DNA of 64,000 nucleotides, taken from NCBI GenBank assembly GCA_011390755.1, contig JAABRU010000002.1, forward strand, positions 1 through 64,000. Direction: 5' to 3'. The notes beneath the pieces are model-generated. The model worked only from the letters and a program-made list of their open reading frames with translations. It did not search any database and was not told where the DNA came from. Position 1 is the stretch's first letter. Each line of letters opens with the position of its first letter. The DNA comes from Desulfobacteraceae bacterium (GTDB taxonomy: Bacteria; Desulfobacterota; Desulfobacteria; Desulfobacterales; Desulfococcaceae). Positions 43,625 through 52,533 of this stretch are shown piece by piece. Made by a program: the position numbers and the translations under genes.

Positions 43625-44537
43625 AGATTTTAATGCCCCTCCCCCTGCTTTGCAACAGGGTTTTGAGGATGAAAAAGAAGATTTGCTGACAAAGAAATCT
43701 GATCATCGCTTTAATTCCTATATTTACAACAATGCCGTAAAGGAGGAACTCAAAGAACTGTATCACAACAAATGCGCTTATTGCGAAAGCTTTATGAGCG
43801 ATGATACTTTTACAGTAGAGCATTATCGCCCCAAAAAGGGAGACGGAGACTACAGTTATTATTGGCTAGGCTATGAATGGAGTAACTTATTGCCTGTTTG
43901 TAAAAAGTGTAACAATAAGAAACGAGGACAATTTCCTGTCGCAGTTCCTTCACAGTTTTTGCCAAATTCCGGTAAAAAATGCAGGGTGAAAATTCCCCAA
44001 TTGCTTCCAAACGGGGATTTGGATATGGAGGCAATGAAAGCCAATCATCCGTATTTACTTGATGAAAAGCCATATCTGCTTCATCCTGAAATTGATGAAC
44101 CCAAAGAGTATCTGTTTGTTAAAATTACCGGAGAATTGGAATCCCAAATTGGAAAAGAGGTAAATGAATATCATTATAAAAGAGTGGAAAAGACGATTCA
44201 ACTAACCAATCTTAATCGAGATGTTTTAATAACAAACAGAAGGAGAATTATCGAAGATTTTGAACATTTGCTTAGGATACAGATTGTTAATTTTTTAAAA
44301 TTCTCAGAAGAAAACAAACCGGATAATTTGTCTTCAGTTGTTAAACTGGCTTTTTTTGTAATATTTGAAATCATTGAAAATCAATTCAAAGATGATCAGG
44401 AATATACGCTTACAGGCTGGTCGGTATGGAAGAATATCAAAGAAATACTGTTTAAAGAAATTTATAAAGATAATCAAGAAATTGAAAAACTGCTGGATTA
44501 TGCCTTGGCTTTATATATAGAATCAAAAGATCAGTAA
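43608..44537 (+). CDS. HNH endonuclease, PtuB-like effector
   Basis: A 309-aa protein. The HNH zinc/metal motif is clear: CAYCES (Cys56, Cys59), VEHYRPK (His72), [18 protein letters not shown] (Cys98, Cys101, Asn102). This matches the HNH proteins of Septu and retron Ec78 systems. The C-terminal 150 residues are helical and Lys/Glu-rich, a likely ATPase contact. It overlaps the ATPase gene and is followed 39 bp later by valS. AT-rich codon use contrasts with valS and supports acquisition. It probably degrades DNA or tRNA when the ATPase senses infection (inference from relatives). Confidence 0.78.
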   Translation: MRKVNKDFNAPPPALQQGFEDEKEDLLTKKSDHRFNSYIYNNAVKEELKELYHNKCAYCESFMSDDTFTVEHYRPKKGDGDYSYYWLGYEWSNLLPVCKKCNNKKRGQFPVAVPSQFLPNSGKKCRVKIPQLLPNGDLDMEAMKANHPYLLDEKPYLLHPEIDEPKEYLFVKITGELESQIGKEVNEYHYKRVEKTIQLTNLNRDVLITNRRRIIEDFEHLLRIQIVNFLKFSEENKPDNLSSVVKLAFFVIFEIIENQFKDDQEYTLTGWSVWKNIKEILFKEIYKDNQEIEKLLDYALALYIESKDQ

Positions 44538-44576
44538 TATGCTGATTTATAAAAAGATTAACCAGGAGAGAAAATA

Positions 44577-47237
44577 ATGAGTACCGAACTTGACAAAGGC
44601 TATGAACCCCATGATGTGGAAAAACGCTGGTATGAATTCTGGCAGAAGGAAGGGCTGTTTGCCGCCAAAGATCAAAGTGAACAGAAGGCCTATTCCATTG
44701 TCATTCCGCCCCCCAATGTGACGGGCGTTCTGCATATGGGGCATGCGCTGAACAATACCCTGCAGGATATTTTATGCCGTTACCGGAGACTGAAAGGCGA
44801 CAATGTTCTCTGGATGCCCGGAACCGACCACGCGGGAATTGCCACGCAGAATGTGGTGGAACGGCAGCTTGCCAGCGAAGGCACGGACCGTCACCAACTG
44901 GGCCGGGAGAAATTTATCGAACGGGTATGGGAATGGCGGAAAGACTCCGGCGGAAAAATTATTCATCAGCTGAAAAGTATGGGAGCCTCCTGCGACTGGG
45001 ATCGGGAAAGATTCACAATGGATGAGGGACTTTCCAAAGCCGTGCGCAAAGTCTTTGTGCAGCTTTATGAAGACGGCCTGATTTACCGGGGAAATTATAT
45101 CATCAACTGGTGTCCCCGCTGCCATACGGCCCTGGCCGACCTGGAAGTGGAACATGAGGAAAAGGATTCCCATCTCTGGTATGTGCGTTATCCCTTCCCG
45201 GACGGCAGCAGCGGTATCACCATCGCCACCACCCGGCCAGAAACCATGCTGGGGGATACGGCGGTTGCCGTGAATCCCGAAGATGAACGCTATCAGAATC
45301 TTCCGGCAGAGGAGGTGCTGCTCCCCCTGCTGAACAAAAGGATTCCCATTATCCGGGACAGCTATGTGGACATGAGTTTCGGAACCGGCGGCCTGAAAGT
45401 CACCCCTGCCCATGATCCCAATGACTTTGAAATCGGAAAACGGCATAACCTTCCCTCGGTCAAGGCCATCGGCGATGACGGAAAAATGACCGCGGAAGCC
45501 GGGAAATATGAAGGCATGGACCGCTTTGAATGCAGGAAGGCCGTACTGAAGGACCTGGAGGAACAGGGGCTTCTCGTTAAAACCGAAGACCTGAAACACA
45601 GCGTGGGCCACTGTTACCGCTGCCATACCGTCATTGAACCCAATCTGTCCCTGCAATGGTTTGTAAAAGCCAAACCCCTGGCCGATAAAGCCCTGGCTGC
45701 GGTAAAAGACGGACGGACGAAGATTATCCCGGAGATGTGGAAAAACACCTACTATGAATGGCTGGAAAATATCCGGGACTGGTGCATCTCCCGTCAGATA
45801 TGGTGGGGACATCAGATTCCGGCCTGGACCTGTGAGGACTGCAGGGAAATGATCGTGGCAATGGATGATCCGGTCAGTTGTCCCAAATGCGGCAGTACAA
45901 AACTGCTGCAGGAAACCGATGTACTGGATACCTGGTTCAGTTCCGCGCTCTGGCCTTTTTCCACCATGGGATGGCCGGAGGAAACCCGGCTGCTGAAAAC
46001 CTTTTATCCCACTTCCGCACTGGTGACCGGATTTGATATTCTCTTTTTCTGGGTGGCGCGTATGATGATGATGGGCCTCCATTTCATGAAAGATGTGCCT
46101 TTCCGGGATGTCTATGTCCATGCCCTGGTGCGGGATGAGGACGGGCAGAAGATGAGCAAGTCCAAGGGGAACGTCATTGATCCCCTGCTTGTCATAGACA
46201 ATTACGGAACCGATGCCTTCCGCTTTACCCTTGCGGCCTTTGCCGCGCAGGGCCGGGATGTGAAAATGTCGGAAAAACGGGTGGAGGGATACCGGCATTT
46301 CATCAACAAACTCTGGAATGCGGCCCGTTTCTCCCTCATGCATCTGGAGCAGTCCTGTCCGGAAATCAAAGGGGAACTCTCCCTGCCGGATCAGTGGATT
46401 CTCTCCCGCCTGGCCCGGGTAACACAGTCTGTGGAAAAACAGCTGGATGCATATTATTTCAACGATGCGGCCAGCGGCCTGTATCAGTTTGTCTGGCATG
46501 AATTCTGCGACTGGTATCTGGAAGCCGCGAAACCGGCTCTTTACGGTCAGTCGGGCGAGGAAGCGCAGGAAAGCAGCCGGGCCGTACTCTGGCGGGTGCT
46601 GCGGGACAGTCTGATCCTGCTTCATCCCTTTATTCCCTTTGTGACCGAGGAAATCTGGCATAAACTGCCGGGAACCCGCGGTTCTGTCATGAGGGCAGTC
46701 TATCCTTCGGGAGACGGGGAAACAGCGGGGATTGCTCCGGATGCGGAAAGTGAGGCCCGCATGGAGACCGTCATGGGAGTCATTACAGGAGTGCGCAATA
46801 TCCGCGGAGAAATGAATATCCGGCCTTCCATGAGTCTGGATGCCCGGGTGCAGTCTCCGGATGAAGCTGTTCGGGCTTTGATTGAAAAAGAAAAAGAACT
46901 GATTTCCGATCTGGCCCGGCTGAAATCCCTGACAGTGGAAACACCCGGAGAAAAACCCCCGTCCTCTGCCACGGCCATTCTTGACAAATCGCTTATCTTT
47001 GTCCCTCTGGAAGGGATTATTGATTTTGAAAAAGAGGCTGCACGGCTGGAAAAAGAGCTGGTCAAACTGGAAAAAGAAATCAGCGGTCTTTCCAAAAAAC
47101 TCAATAATGAGGATTTTCTGGCAAAGGCTCCGGATGATGTTGTGGCAAAAGTAAAAGAAAAGCACAGCGGACTTTCGGAAAAACACCTGAAAATCCGCAG
47201 CAATCTGGAAAAAATTCAACAGGCCAAAACAGCATAG
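44577..47237 (+). CDS. valS: Valyl-tRNA synthetase
   Basis: An 886-aa class I synthetase. Motifs: PPPNVTGVLHMGHALN (HIGH box as HMGH), the CP1 editing domain with TTRPETMLGDTAVAV and THAHDPNDFE-like TPAHDPNDFEIG, zinc-knuckle cysteines (CEDC, CPKC), and KMSKSKGNVIDP (KMSKS box). A C-terminal coiled coil (EKEAARLEKELVKLEKEISG) contacts the tRNA. The start follows AGGAG. It charges tRNA-Val and is essential. The stop TAG is immediately followed by a 101-bp MITE, so the insertion left the coding sequence intact. Confidence 0.97.
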   Translation: MSTELDKGYEPHDVEKRWYEFWQKEGLFAAKDQSEQKAYSIVIPPPNVTGVLHMGHALNNTLQDILCRYRRLKGDNVLWMPGTDHAGIATQNVVERQLASEGTDRHQLGREKFIERVWEWRKDSGGKIIHQLKSMGASCDWDRERFTMDEGLSKAVRKVFVQLYEDGLIYRGNYIINWCPRCHTALADLEVEHEEKDSHLWYVRYPFPDGSSGITIATTRPETMLGDTAVAVNPEDERYQNLPAEEVLLPLLNKRIPIIRDSYVDMSFGTGGLKVTPAHDPNDFEIGKRHNLPSVKAIGDDGKMTAEAGKYEGMDRFECRKAVLKDLEEQGLLVKTEDLKHSVGHCYRCHTVIEPNLSLQWFVKAKPLADKALAAVKDGRTKIIPEMWKNTYYEWLENIRDWCISRQIWWGHQIPAWTCEDCREMIVAMDDPVSCPKCGSTKLLQETDVLDTWFSSALWPFSTMGWPEETRLLKTFYPTSALVTGFDILFFWVARMMMMGLHFMKDVPFRDVYVHALVRDEDGQKMSKSKGNVIDPLLVIDNYGTDAFRFTLAAFAAQGRDVKMSEKRVEGYRHFINKLWNAARFSLMHLEQSCPEIKGELSLPDQWILSRLARVTQSVEKQLDAYYFNDAASGLYQFVWHEFCDWYLEAAKPALYGQSGEEAQESSRAVLWRVLRDSLILLHPFIPFVTEEIWHKLPGTRGSVMRAVYPSGDGETAGIAPDAESEARMETVMGVITGVRNIRGEMNIRPSMSLDARVQSPDEAVRALIEKEKELISDLARLKSLTVETPGEKPPSSATAILDKSLIFVPLEGIIDFEKEAARLEKELVKLEKEISGLSKKLNNEDFLAKAPDDVVAKVKEKHSGLSEKHLKIRSNLEKIQQAKTA

Positions 47238-47338
47238 TGCTTTGTCAGAGCTAAAAATCAGGGTTGGGCATCGCATAATTTATTTACACAATTATAAACT
47301 GAAATCCGTTTACCCTAAAATTAAGCTATGACAATGCA
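47238..47338. repeat. 101-bp MITE, copy 2, inserted at the valS stop codon
   Basis: It has the same length and ends as 34697-34797 (TGCTTTGTCAGAG ... TATGACAATGCA). ATAG flanks both sides (47234-47237 and 47339-47342), so the target duplication includes the valS TAG stop. Confidence 0.85.
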
Positions 47339-47685
47339 ATAGGGGATTTTCCCAAAAACAAATCCCCTTTTTGGGATCGTGGGGGAAATTTCCTGATGAC
47401 CGTCTCTCCTCCCCTGAGGACAATGCTGCTGACCTAAGGCAACGGAGTGTCAAACTTACAGTTTGACATGCTGAAATTATTTAAAAAAAACGTGATAAAC
47501 TGTAAGTTCGGCACTCCGGTTTCTTTTAAGGCAACAGTATTGTCCCCTGAGGGAGGGGGGTCTTAAGTCAACAGCATTGCCATTGGGGGGAGGGGAATTT
47601 TCAACCCATTTGATTCACTGCCCATTTTTACACTCCGGGACAGTTGTGAAACTGCATCCGGGAAAACATTTTTGATCTGCTGATA
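47339..47685. other. Repeat-filled intergenic region
   Basis: No gene. It holds the inverted element at 47444-47517 and two CTCCCCTGAGG-type segments (near 47408 and 47547) that also occur near 28420, 55180 and 59850. Confidence 0.6.
47444..47517. repeat. GGAGTGTCAAACTTACAGTT inverted-repeat element
   Basis: Imperfect 24-bp inverted ends around an AT-rich centre, 74 bp in all. A second copy in opposite orientation lies at 55419-55491. Both copies lie next to a CCTGAGG...CAATGCTGCTG segment, so the composite was copied together. Confidence 0.65.
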
Positions 47686-49407
47686 ATGGAAAAAAATCAT
47701 AAAAACAGCATACTGATTATAGAGGATGACCGGGACAGCATCGGCATTCTTCTGGATGCCCTGACGGGGAAAAATTTCAGGGTATTTGTCGCGGAAAACG
47801 GGAGCGAAGGTATTCAGGCGGGATACCGGATCCGGCCGGATATCATCCTTCTGGGTCTGAGGCTGCCGGATACAGACGGCTTTGAAGTCTGCCGGATATT
47901 AAAGGATCATCCGGAAACTGAAAATATTCCGATTATCTTTATCACCGGAGCGGCGGAAACCGCGGAAAGAATCAGATGCTTTGATTTTGGAGCTGCGGAT
48001 TATATCACAAAACCCTTTGACTGTGCCCGGGTGCCGGCACGGATTCAGATACAACTGGACATGCGGCTGCTTCGGGAATCCATCCGGCAGGAGCGCGACC
48101 GCTTCCGGATGCTGGCAGAAGTAACATCCGAAGGAATTGTTTTTCATGACAGGGGACAGATTGCAGAGACAAACCCGGCAATGGAAGACATCAGCGGTTA
48201 TTCATCCGCGGAACTGAACCGTATGCATATTTCCGAACTTTTCCCTCCGGAATTCCACCCCCTCCTGTCTGAGGAAATGGCAGATGACAGCGGGCAGACT
48301 CATGAAGTGCGCGGGAGAAAAAAAAACGGAAGTTTCTCTGTGCTGCGGATTCGGCAGAAAACCGTGCAGTACAAAGGGAAAAATTTCAAAATGCTGGCTG
48401 TCCGCGATATTTCTGAAAAAAAGAAACCGGAGCCGGAAAACCGGGTTCTCTGTCTGCCCCTGAGGCGTTCCGGACATTTCGGAGATATGGTGGGAGAAAG
48501 TGCCGCAATGCAAAAGGTTTACAAAAAAATCACACAGATTGCCCAGTCGGACGAATCTGTGATGATATGCGGCGAAACCGGAACCGGAAAGGAGCTGACA
48601 GCCCGGATGATTTTCAGACTGGACAAAAATTATAAACGGGTATTTATTGCGGTCAACTGTGCTTCGGTTCCGGCAACCCTGTTTGAAAGCCAGTTTTTCG
48701 GTTATTGCAAAGGCGCTTTTACCGGTGCATCCTGCAATATGCCGGGTTTTTTTCAGCAGGCAGAAGGCGGCATTCTGTTTCTGGATGAAGTCGGGGAACT
48801 GACACCGGAAATGCAGAGCAAACTGCTGCGGGTTCTGGAAAGCGGTGAATACATACCGGTGGGCACCACTGTGCCCCGTCTGGCGGATGTGCGGATTATT
48901 GCGGCAACAAACCGGAACATGCGGGAAATGGTGTCACAGGGAAAAATGCGGGCCGATTTTTTTCACCGCCTGAATGTCATCCGTCTGAATCTTCCTCCTC
49001 TGCGGGAACGCAGAGAGGATATTCCGCTTCTTGCAGAATTTTTTCTGGCTGAAACCGCCGGGCCGGACGGGCTGCCCCCGTCCCTTTCACCGCAGTTTCT
49101 GGAGCAGTTGCAGACATATGACTGGCCCGGCAATGTGCGGGAACTTTTCAATGTGCTGCGGCGGTTCCGGGTAAACGGCACCGTGACCCCCGAAGCATCC
49201 TCCCTGCTGCCGGAACCGGATACCCTCCCTTTTCTGCCGGAAGATGCACCATTGCGGGAAGCGGTGGAAGCATTTGAAAAGTATTATATCCGGCGGATTC
49301 TTAACCGGTACCGGGGCAGAAAAAGACAGACAGCGGAAATTCTGGGGATAAACCGCAGAACCCTGTATAATAAACTCAATACAATTTTTCCGATCAGCAA
49401 AAAATAA
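47686..49407 (+). CDS. Sigma54-dependent regulator (receiver-PAS-AAA+-Fis) lacking the phosphoacceptor Asp
   Basis: A 573-aa protein. Receiver domain at 9-125 with acidic pocket EDDRDS, Lys in YITKPF, but Gly57 (PDIILLGLRLPDTDG) where the phosphorylated Asp is expected. PAS domain at about 132-250. AAA+ at about 265-490 with Walker A GETGTGKE, GAFTGAS loop for sigma54, Walker B GGILFLDEV and FPGNVREL-type WPGNVRELFNV. Fis-type HTH at about 530-570 (GRKRQTAEILGINRRTLYNK). It is a paralogue of the protein at 53411, which keeps the Asp. Control may therefore come from the PAS domain or a partner instead of phosphorylation (inference). Confidence 0.88.
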   Translation: MEKNHKNSILIIEDDRDSIGILLDALTGKNFRVFVAENGSEGIQAGYRIRPDIILLGLRLPDTDGFEVCRILKDHPETENIPIIFITGAAETAERIRCFDFGAADYITKPFDCARVPARIQIQLDMRLLRESIRQERDRFRMLAEVTSEGIVFHDRGQIAETNPAMEDISGYSSAELNRMHISELFPPEFHPLLSEEMADDSGQTHEVRGRKKNGSFSVLRIRQKTVQYKGKNFKMLAVRDISEKKKPEPENRVLCLPLRRSGHFGDMVGESAAMQKVYKKITQIAQSDESVMICGETGTGKELTARMIFRLDKNYKRVFIAVNCASVPATLFESQFFGYCKGAFTGASCNMPGFFQQAEGGILFLDEVGELTPEMQSKLLRVLESGEYIPVGTTVPRLADVRIIAATNRNMREMVSQGKMRADFFHRLNVIRLNLPPLRERREDIPLLAEFFLAETAGPDGLPPSLSPQFLEQLQTYDWPGNVRELFNVLRRFRVNGTVTPEASSLLPEPDTLPFLPEDAPLREAVEAFEKYYIRRILNRYRGRKRQTAEILGINRRTLYNKLNTIFPISKK

Positions 49408-49493
49408 ACGGAATCCGGAATCTCTGCCGGAAAGCCGGTTTTCCGGATACTGCTGCAAAGGGATTTTTAGGGACGCAGAGCACTACTACTGAC

Positions 49494-49615
49494 TGCTTTG
49501 TCATTGCTTAATTTCAGGGTTGTCATTTCATTGCAGGGACGCAGAGACAGGGCATGCCCTGTCTCTGCCCCCAAATGAAATCAGGCAGATCCTGATTTTC
49601 AGATTTGACAAAGCA
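49494..49615. repeat. TGCTTTGTCA-ended element carrying a GCAGAGACAGGGCATG palindrome
   Basis: TGCTTTGTCATTGCTT at the left and ATTTGACAAAGCA at the right are inverted ends bounding 122 bp, related to the 34697/47238 and 52381 families. Inside is the palindrome GCAGAGACAGGGCATG/CCCTGTCTCTGC, repeated once more outside the element near 49662. No clear target duplication. Confidence 0.55.
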
Positions 49616-49728
49616 CTGCACTGTTTCACAGATTTGTACACAGTTGATGATGTGTATCCGGTGCAGAGACAGGGCATGCCCTGTCTCTACGGGTGTGTAC
49701 GAACTTATGATTGGGTGTACTGCTGCTT

Positions 49729-51072
49729 TCAGCCATTCTGTTTTCCGGAACCGATAAGCACAACCAGCTTTTTCACATAGGAATTCATGGATTCGAGCTG
49801 GCGGATAATCTCCCGGATAGATTCCGATATTTCTTCCGCACCTGATGCATTTTCATGGGCAACCTGTTTTACATGATTCATCGCATTGCCCACCTGATAA
49901 ATTCCCTGCGTCTGCTCCCGGGAACACCGGGCGGATTCATCAAACAGTTCCGCAATTTTCAGGATGCGGCCCGCGACTTCTTTAAATACCTCCCCTGTGC
50001 CGGAGACTCCTTCAATACCCTGCTGCATTTTGCTGACGGATTCATCTATTAACAAACCGGTATTTCCGGCAGCTTCGCTGGATCTTTTTGCCAAATTTCT
50101 GACTTCACCTGCAACAACCGCAAATCCGGCACCGGCTTCCCCTGCCCGGGCCGCCTCCACGGAAGCATTCAACGCAAGCAAATTGGTCTGAAAAGCAATT
50201 TCATCAATAATTTTAATGATTTTCTGGGTCTTTTTCCCGGTATCCGCGATATCGTTTATCAGGACAATCAGCTTATCCATAGACTGCTCTGCCTGTTCTA
50301 TTACACTGCCTGTCTCCTTCATCAGAGCGTCAGCCCGGGATCTGATGTTGTTGCTTTGCTGAGTTATGGCTGCATTGTTTTCAATTGAAGCGGATGTTTT
50401 TTCCACATCGGCGACCTGTGTGTATGCGGCCTGCGATAATTGCCCAATGGCTGCTGCAATCCTCTCCGTTGTAAAGCCCACCTCGTTTCCGACCCTTCTC
50501 AGCCCTGATACAACTTCGGATAAGGGGTTTATCAGGCAGAACTTTCCGATAAGCAGCAGCACTGCCACCATTATAATGCTGGTGAAAAACACCCTGACAG
50601 CCATAATAATTGCTGTCTGTCTGAGCGATTCATCCATAAACTGTGTTGTGGGATAGAGTTCCAGTCTGCCGATTATTTCGTTCTGATATCTTATATCCGC
50701 CTGCCGAACCCCGAAGTCCCCCTTAATATTCCCGTCAGATTCGATAATTTTCCAATTACTGTCCCTCGCCCTGGCGCAGAATAAGGCACTATCCTTCTCT
50801 TTGACAACCGCCGCATAAATCCGTCTGTTTTTCATTTCGGATTCAACAACCTGAACTGCCTGAACCACATCGCTTATCCAGATGGGATTTTGCAGGTTGT
50901 GGGTAAGGCGTTCTGTTATCAGGGTGATATCCTCTTCAAAATCCTGTCTGAGCCGGGAACGTTCCATTGCGAAATCGAAAAAGCTGAATCCGGTGGAAAT
51001 GGCAAAAGAAACGACGATCATGATTATCGTAATTTTTCCGGTTCGCTGTATATTCTTATCGGAATTCATCAT
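49729..51072 (-). CDS. Methyl-accepting chemotaxis protein
   Basis: A 447-aa protein. TM1 is at about 13-34 and TM2 at about 150-177, flanking a small periplasmic domain of about 115 aa. The cytoplasmic signalling hairpin contains KIIKIIDEIAFQTNLLALNA, then SVEAARAGEAGAGFAVVAGE and VRNLAKRSSEAA, the most conserved CheA/CheW-contacting region. No clear HAMP is visible, which is short for the class. It follows the binding-protein gene by 19 bp on the same strand, so the two are one operon and the binding protein may feed ligands to it. Confidence 0.88.
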   Translation of the reverse strand: MMNSDKNIQRTGKITIIMIVVSFAISTGFSFFDFAMERSRLRQDFEEDITLITERLTHNLQNPIWISDVVQAVQVVESEMKNRRIYAAVVKEKDSALFCARARDSNWKIIESDGNIKGDFGVRQADIRYQNEIIGRLELYPTTQFMDESLRQTAIIMAVRVFFTSIIMVAVLLLIGKFCLINPLSEVVSGLRRVGNEVGFTTERIAAAIGQLSQAAYTQVADVEKTSASIENNAAITQQSNNIRSRADALMKETGSVIEQAEQSMDKLIVLINDIADTGKKTQKIIKIIDEIAFQTNLLALNASVEAARAGEAGAGFAVVAGEVRNLAKRSSEAAGNTGLLIDESVSKMQQGIEGVSGTGEVFKEVAGRILKIAELFDESARCSREQTQGIYQVGNAMNHVKQVAHENASGAEEISESIREIIRQLESMNSYVKKLVVLIGSGKQNG

Positions 51073-51091
51073 AGCCGGAACCCCATACTCT

Positions 51092-51886
51092 TTATTTGGC
51101 CTGCCAGTCCTGCATGCCGTATTTACTCATAATTTTATTCAGTTCTCCGGTTTTTCGCAAACTCTCCACCCCGTCTGACAATATACGGGCATATTTCCGG
51201 GATTCGGCAATTGCCGGTGAGAAGCCGATATAGACCTGGCTTTCCTCTCCCATCAGACCCGCATCAGCCAACTCATTTTCAAGACCGTTTTTCAGCAGAC
51301 AGTATTGTAATACAGATCTGTCATCAACGACTGCCTGAATACGATCCATGGTTATCATTTTCAAAAGTCTTTCCAAAGGAGCTGTACCTGTCATAACGGT
51401 TACAGTTTCAGGCGACTGGGAAGCTATATATTCCGTAAAATCCTTGTCAGCATAATCATAGCCTTTAATCACTCCCAGTCTGATTTTTTTTAAGGATTCA
51501 ACCCCGGAATATTTCCATGAAAAACCTTTTTTTGTAACAAACATGATCACACTGACTCCCAATGATGTCTGAGGGAATACAAAATCGGGGGCATCGGCTC
51601 TGTACATTCCGATTGTTCCATGCTGCCTACCCGCTTCGGTCTCTTTAAGATTTCTGGTAAAAGCCTGGTTTTCGATAGTTAACGTATAACCTTCTTTTTC
51701 AAATACGGATCTCAAAATATCAGCCAAATATCCCTCTTTTCCATTTTCGTTTTCCGGATCGCAAACATAAGGACACCAGTCCCCGCCTCCCATTTTCAGC
51801 GTTTCCGCATTGAGATAAGGGCTTAGTCCTAAAACAATAATCAACACAACTGCATACCGCCACTTTTTTGATTTGTCTGATTTCAT
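51092..51886 (-). CDS. Periplasmic substrate-binding protein (SBP_bac_3 type)
   Basis: A 264-aa protein from ATG 51886, chosen for its AGGGAG ribosome site and the signal peptide that follows (KKWRYAVVLIIVLGLSPYLN, AETL). The body resembles family 3 solute-binding proteins: GGGDWCPYVC, GYLADILRSVFEKEGYTLTI, GTIGMYRADAPDFVFPQ, LGVIKGYDYADKDFTEYI, GFSPAIAESRKYARILSDGV. No transporter permease is nearby; the partner is the chemoreceptor downstream. It probably binds an amino acid or similar small molecule for sensing (inference). Confidence 0.8.
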   Translation of the reverse strand: MKSDKSKKWRYAVVLIIVLGLSPYLNAETLKMGGGDWCPYVCDPENENGKEGYLADILRSVFEKEGYTLTIENQAFTRNLKETEAGRQHGTIGMYRADAPDFVFPQTSLGVSVIMFVTKKGFSWKYSGVESLKKIRLGVIKGYDYADKDFTEYIASQSPETVTVMTGTAPLERLLKMITMDRIQAVVDDRSVLQYCLLKNGLENELADAGLMGEESQVYIGFSPAIAESRKYARILSDGVESLRKTGELNKIMSKYGMQDWQAK

Positions 51887-52189
51887 AATTTTTCTCCCTG
51901 ATGATTGTGAATTGTAATGTTTAAGGCGATTCGGAAAAAAATAAATATCCTGCCGACCGCCACCTGCACCTGGTGTAAAAATCTGTTTCGGAGGTTTCCG
52001 GATAGTGCATTGTCTGGTTTGAAATTCTGACTTCAGGTACACAGAAAAATCGGCTTTTTTGAAAAAATCCGGTTTTTAACTTATAATTTCAAAGTTGACA
52101 GTGCAATAGGTTCCTGCGTTTTCGAAAAACAGATTATGGCTTTGGTACATATTTTGCATTTTAAAATAAAAACACCTGAAATAATTAAG

Positions 52190-52217
52190 ATGAACCCGTA
52201 AAAAGTCAGATTTTTGG
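52190..52217. repeat. Half of a GATGAACCCGTAAAAAGTC element
   Basis: It matches one end of the family at 27998-28093 and 34603-34692 but is cut off where the next element starts at 52218. Confidence 0.45.
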
Positions 52218-52380
52218 GTAGTGGGTCAAACCGGTTGATTTTTATAACCACAGAGAACACAGGGTTTTCACAGAGAGGCACAGAGATATCTCTGACCCTT
52301 TGTCTTCTCTGCGTCCTCTGTGTTTTACCACAGAGAGGATTCTGTTTCTGAATGACAGATCAACGGATTTGACCCACTAC
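52218..52380. repeat. GTAGTGGGTCAAA-ended element, copy 1
   Basis: GTAGTGGGTCAAACCGGTTG at the left and CAACGGATTTGACCCACTAC at the right are inverted ends. The interior has ACCACAGAG/CTCTGTGGT-type inverted segments. Related elements are at 59676-59910, 60406-60552 and 60667-60836. The right end abuts the element at 52381. Confidence 0.75.
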
Positions 52381-52529
52381 TGCTTTGTCAAAGTTAAACT
52401 GACGGGTTATGTCACTCCTGCAGGGGCGCACTGCACAGGCCATAAAGCCGCTCATACCGGGCGTATGCAATACGCCCTTACGGTTTGGCAGATGTTCCGG
52501 ATACCCGTCATTTTAATGTTGACAGAACA
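52381..52529. repeat. MITE with 27-bp imperfect TIRs and 4-bp target duplication
   Basis: Starts TGCTTTGTCAAAGTTAAA and ends TTAATGTTGACAGAACA; the inverted ends extend about 27 bp with few mismatches. CTAC flanks both sides (52377-52380 and 52530-52533). The ends and the target resemble the 101-bp family, so the same transposase could move both. It is inserted at the very end of the element at 52218-52380. Confidence 0.8.
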
Positions 52530-52533
52530 CTAC

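Noticed and set aside
41825-44537. Retron Ec78-like complete system
   Set aside because: ATPase and HNH genes fit, but no reverse transcriptase gene or msr/msd structure is seen within the island.
44772-47276. 834-aa minus-strand ORF opposite valS
   Set aside because: Antisense shadow of valyl-tRNA synthetase; no start signal or domains.
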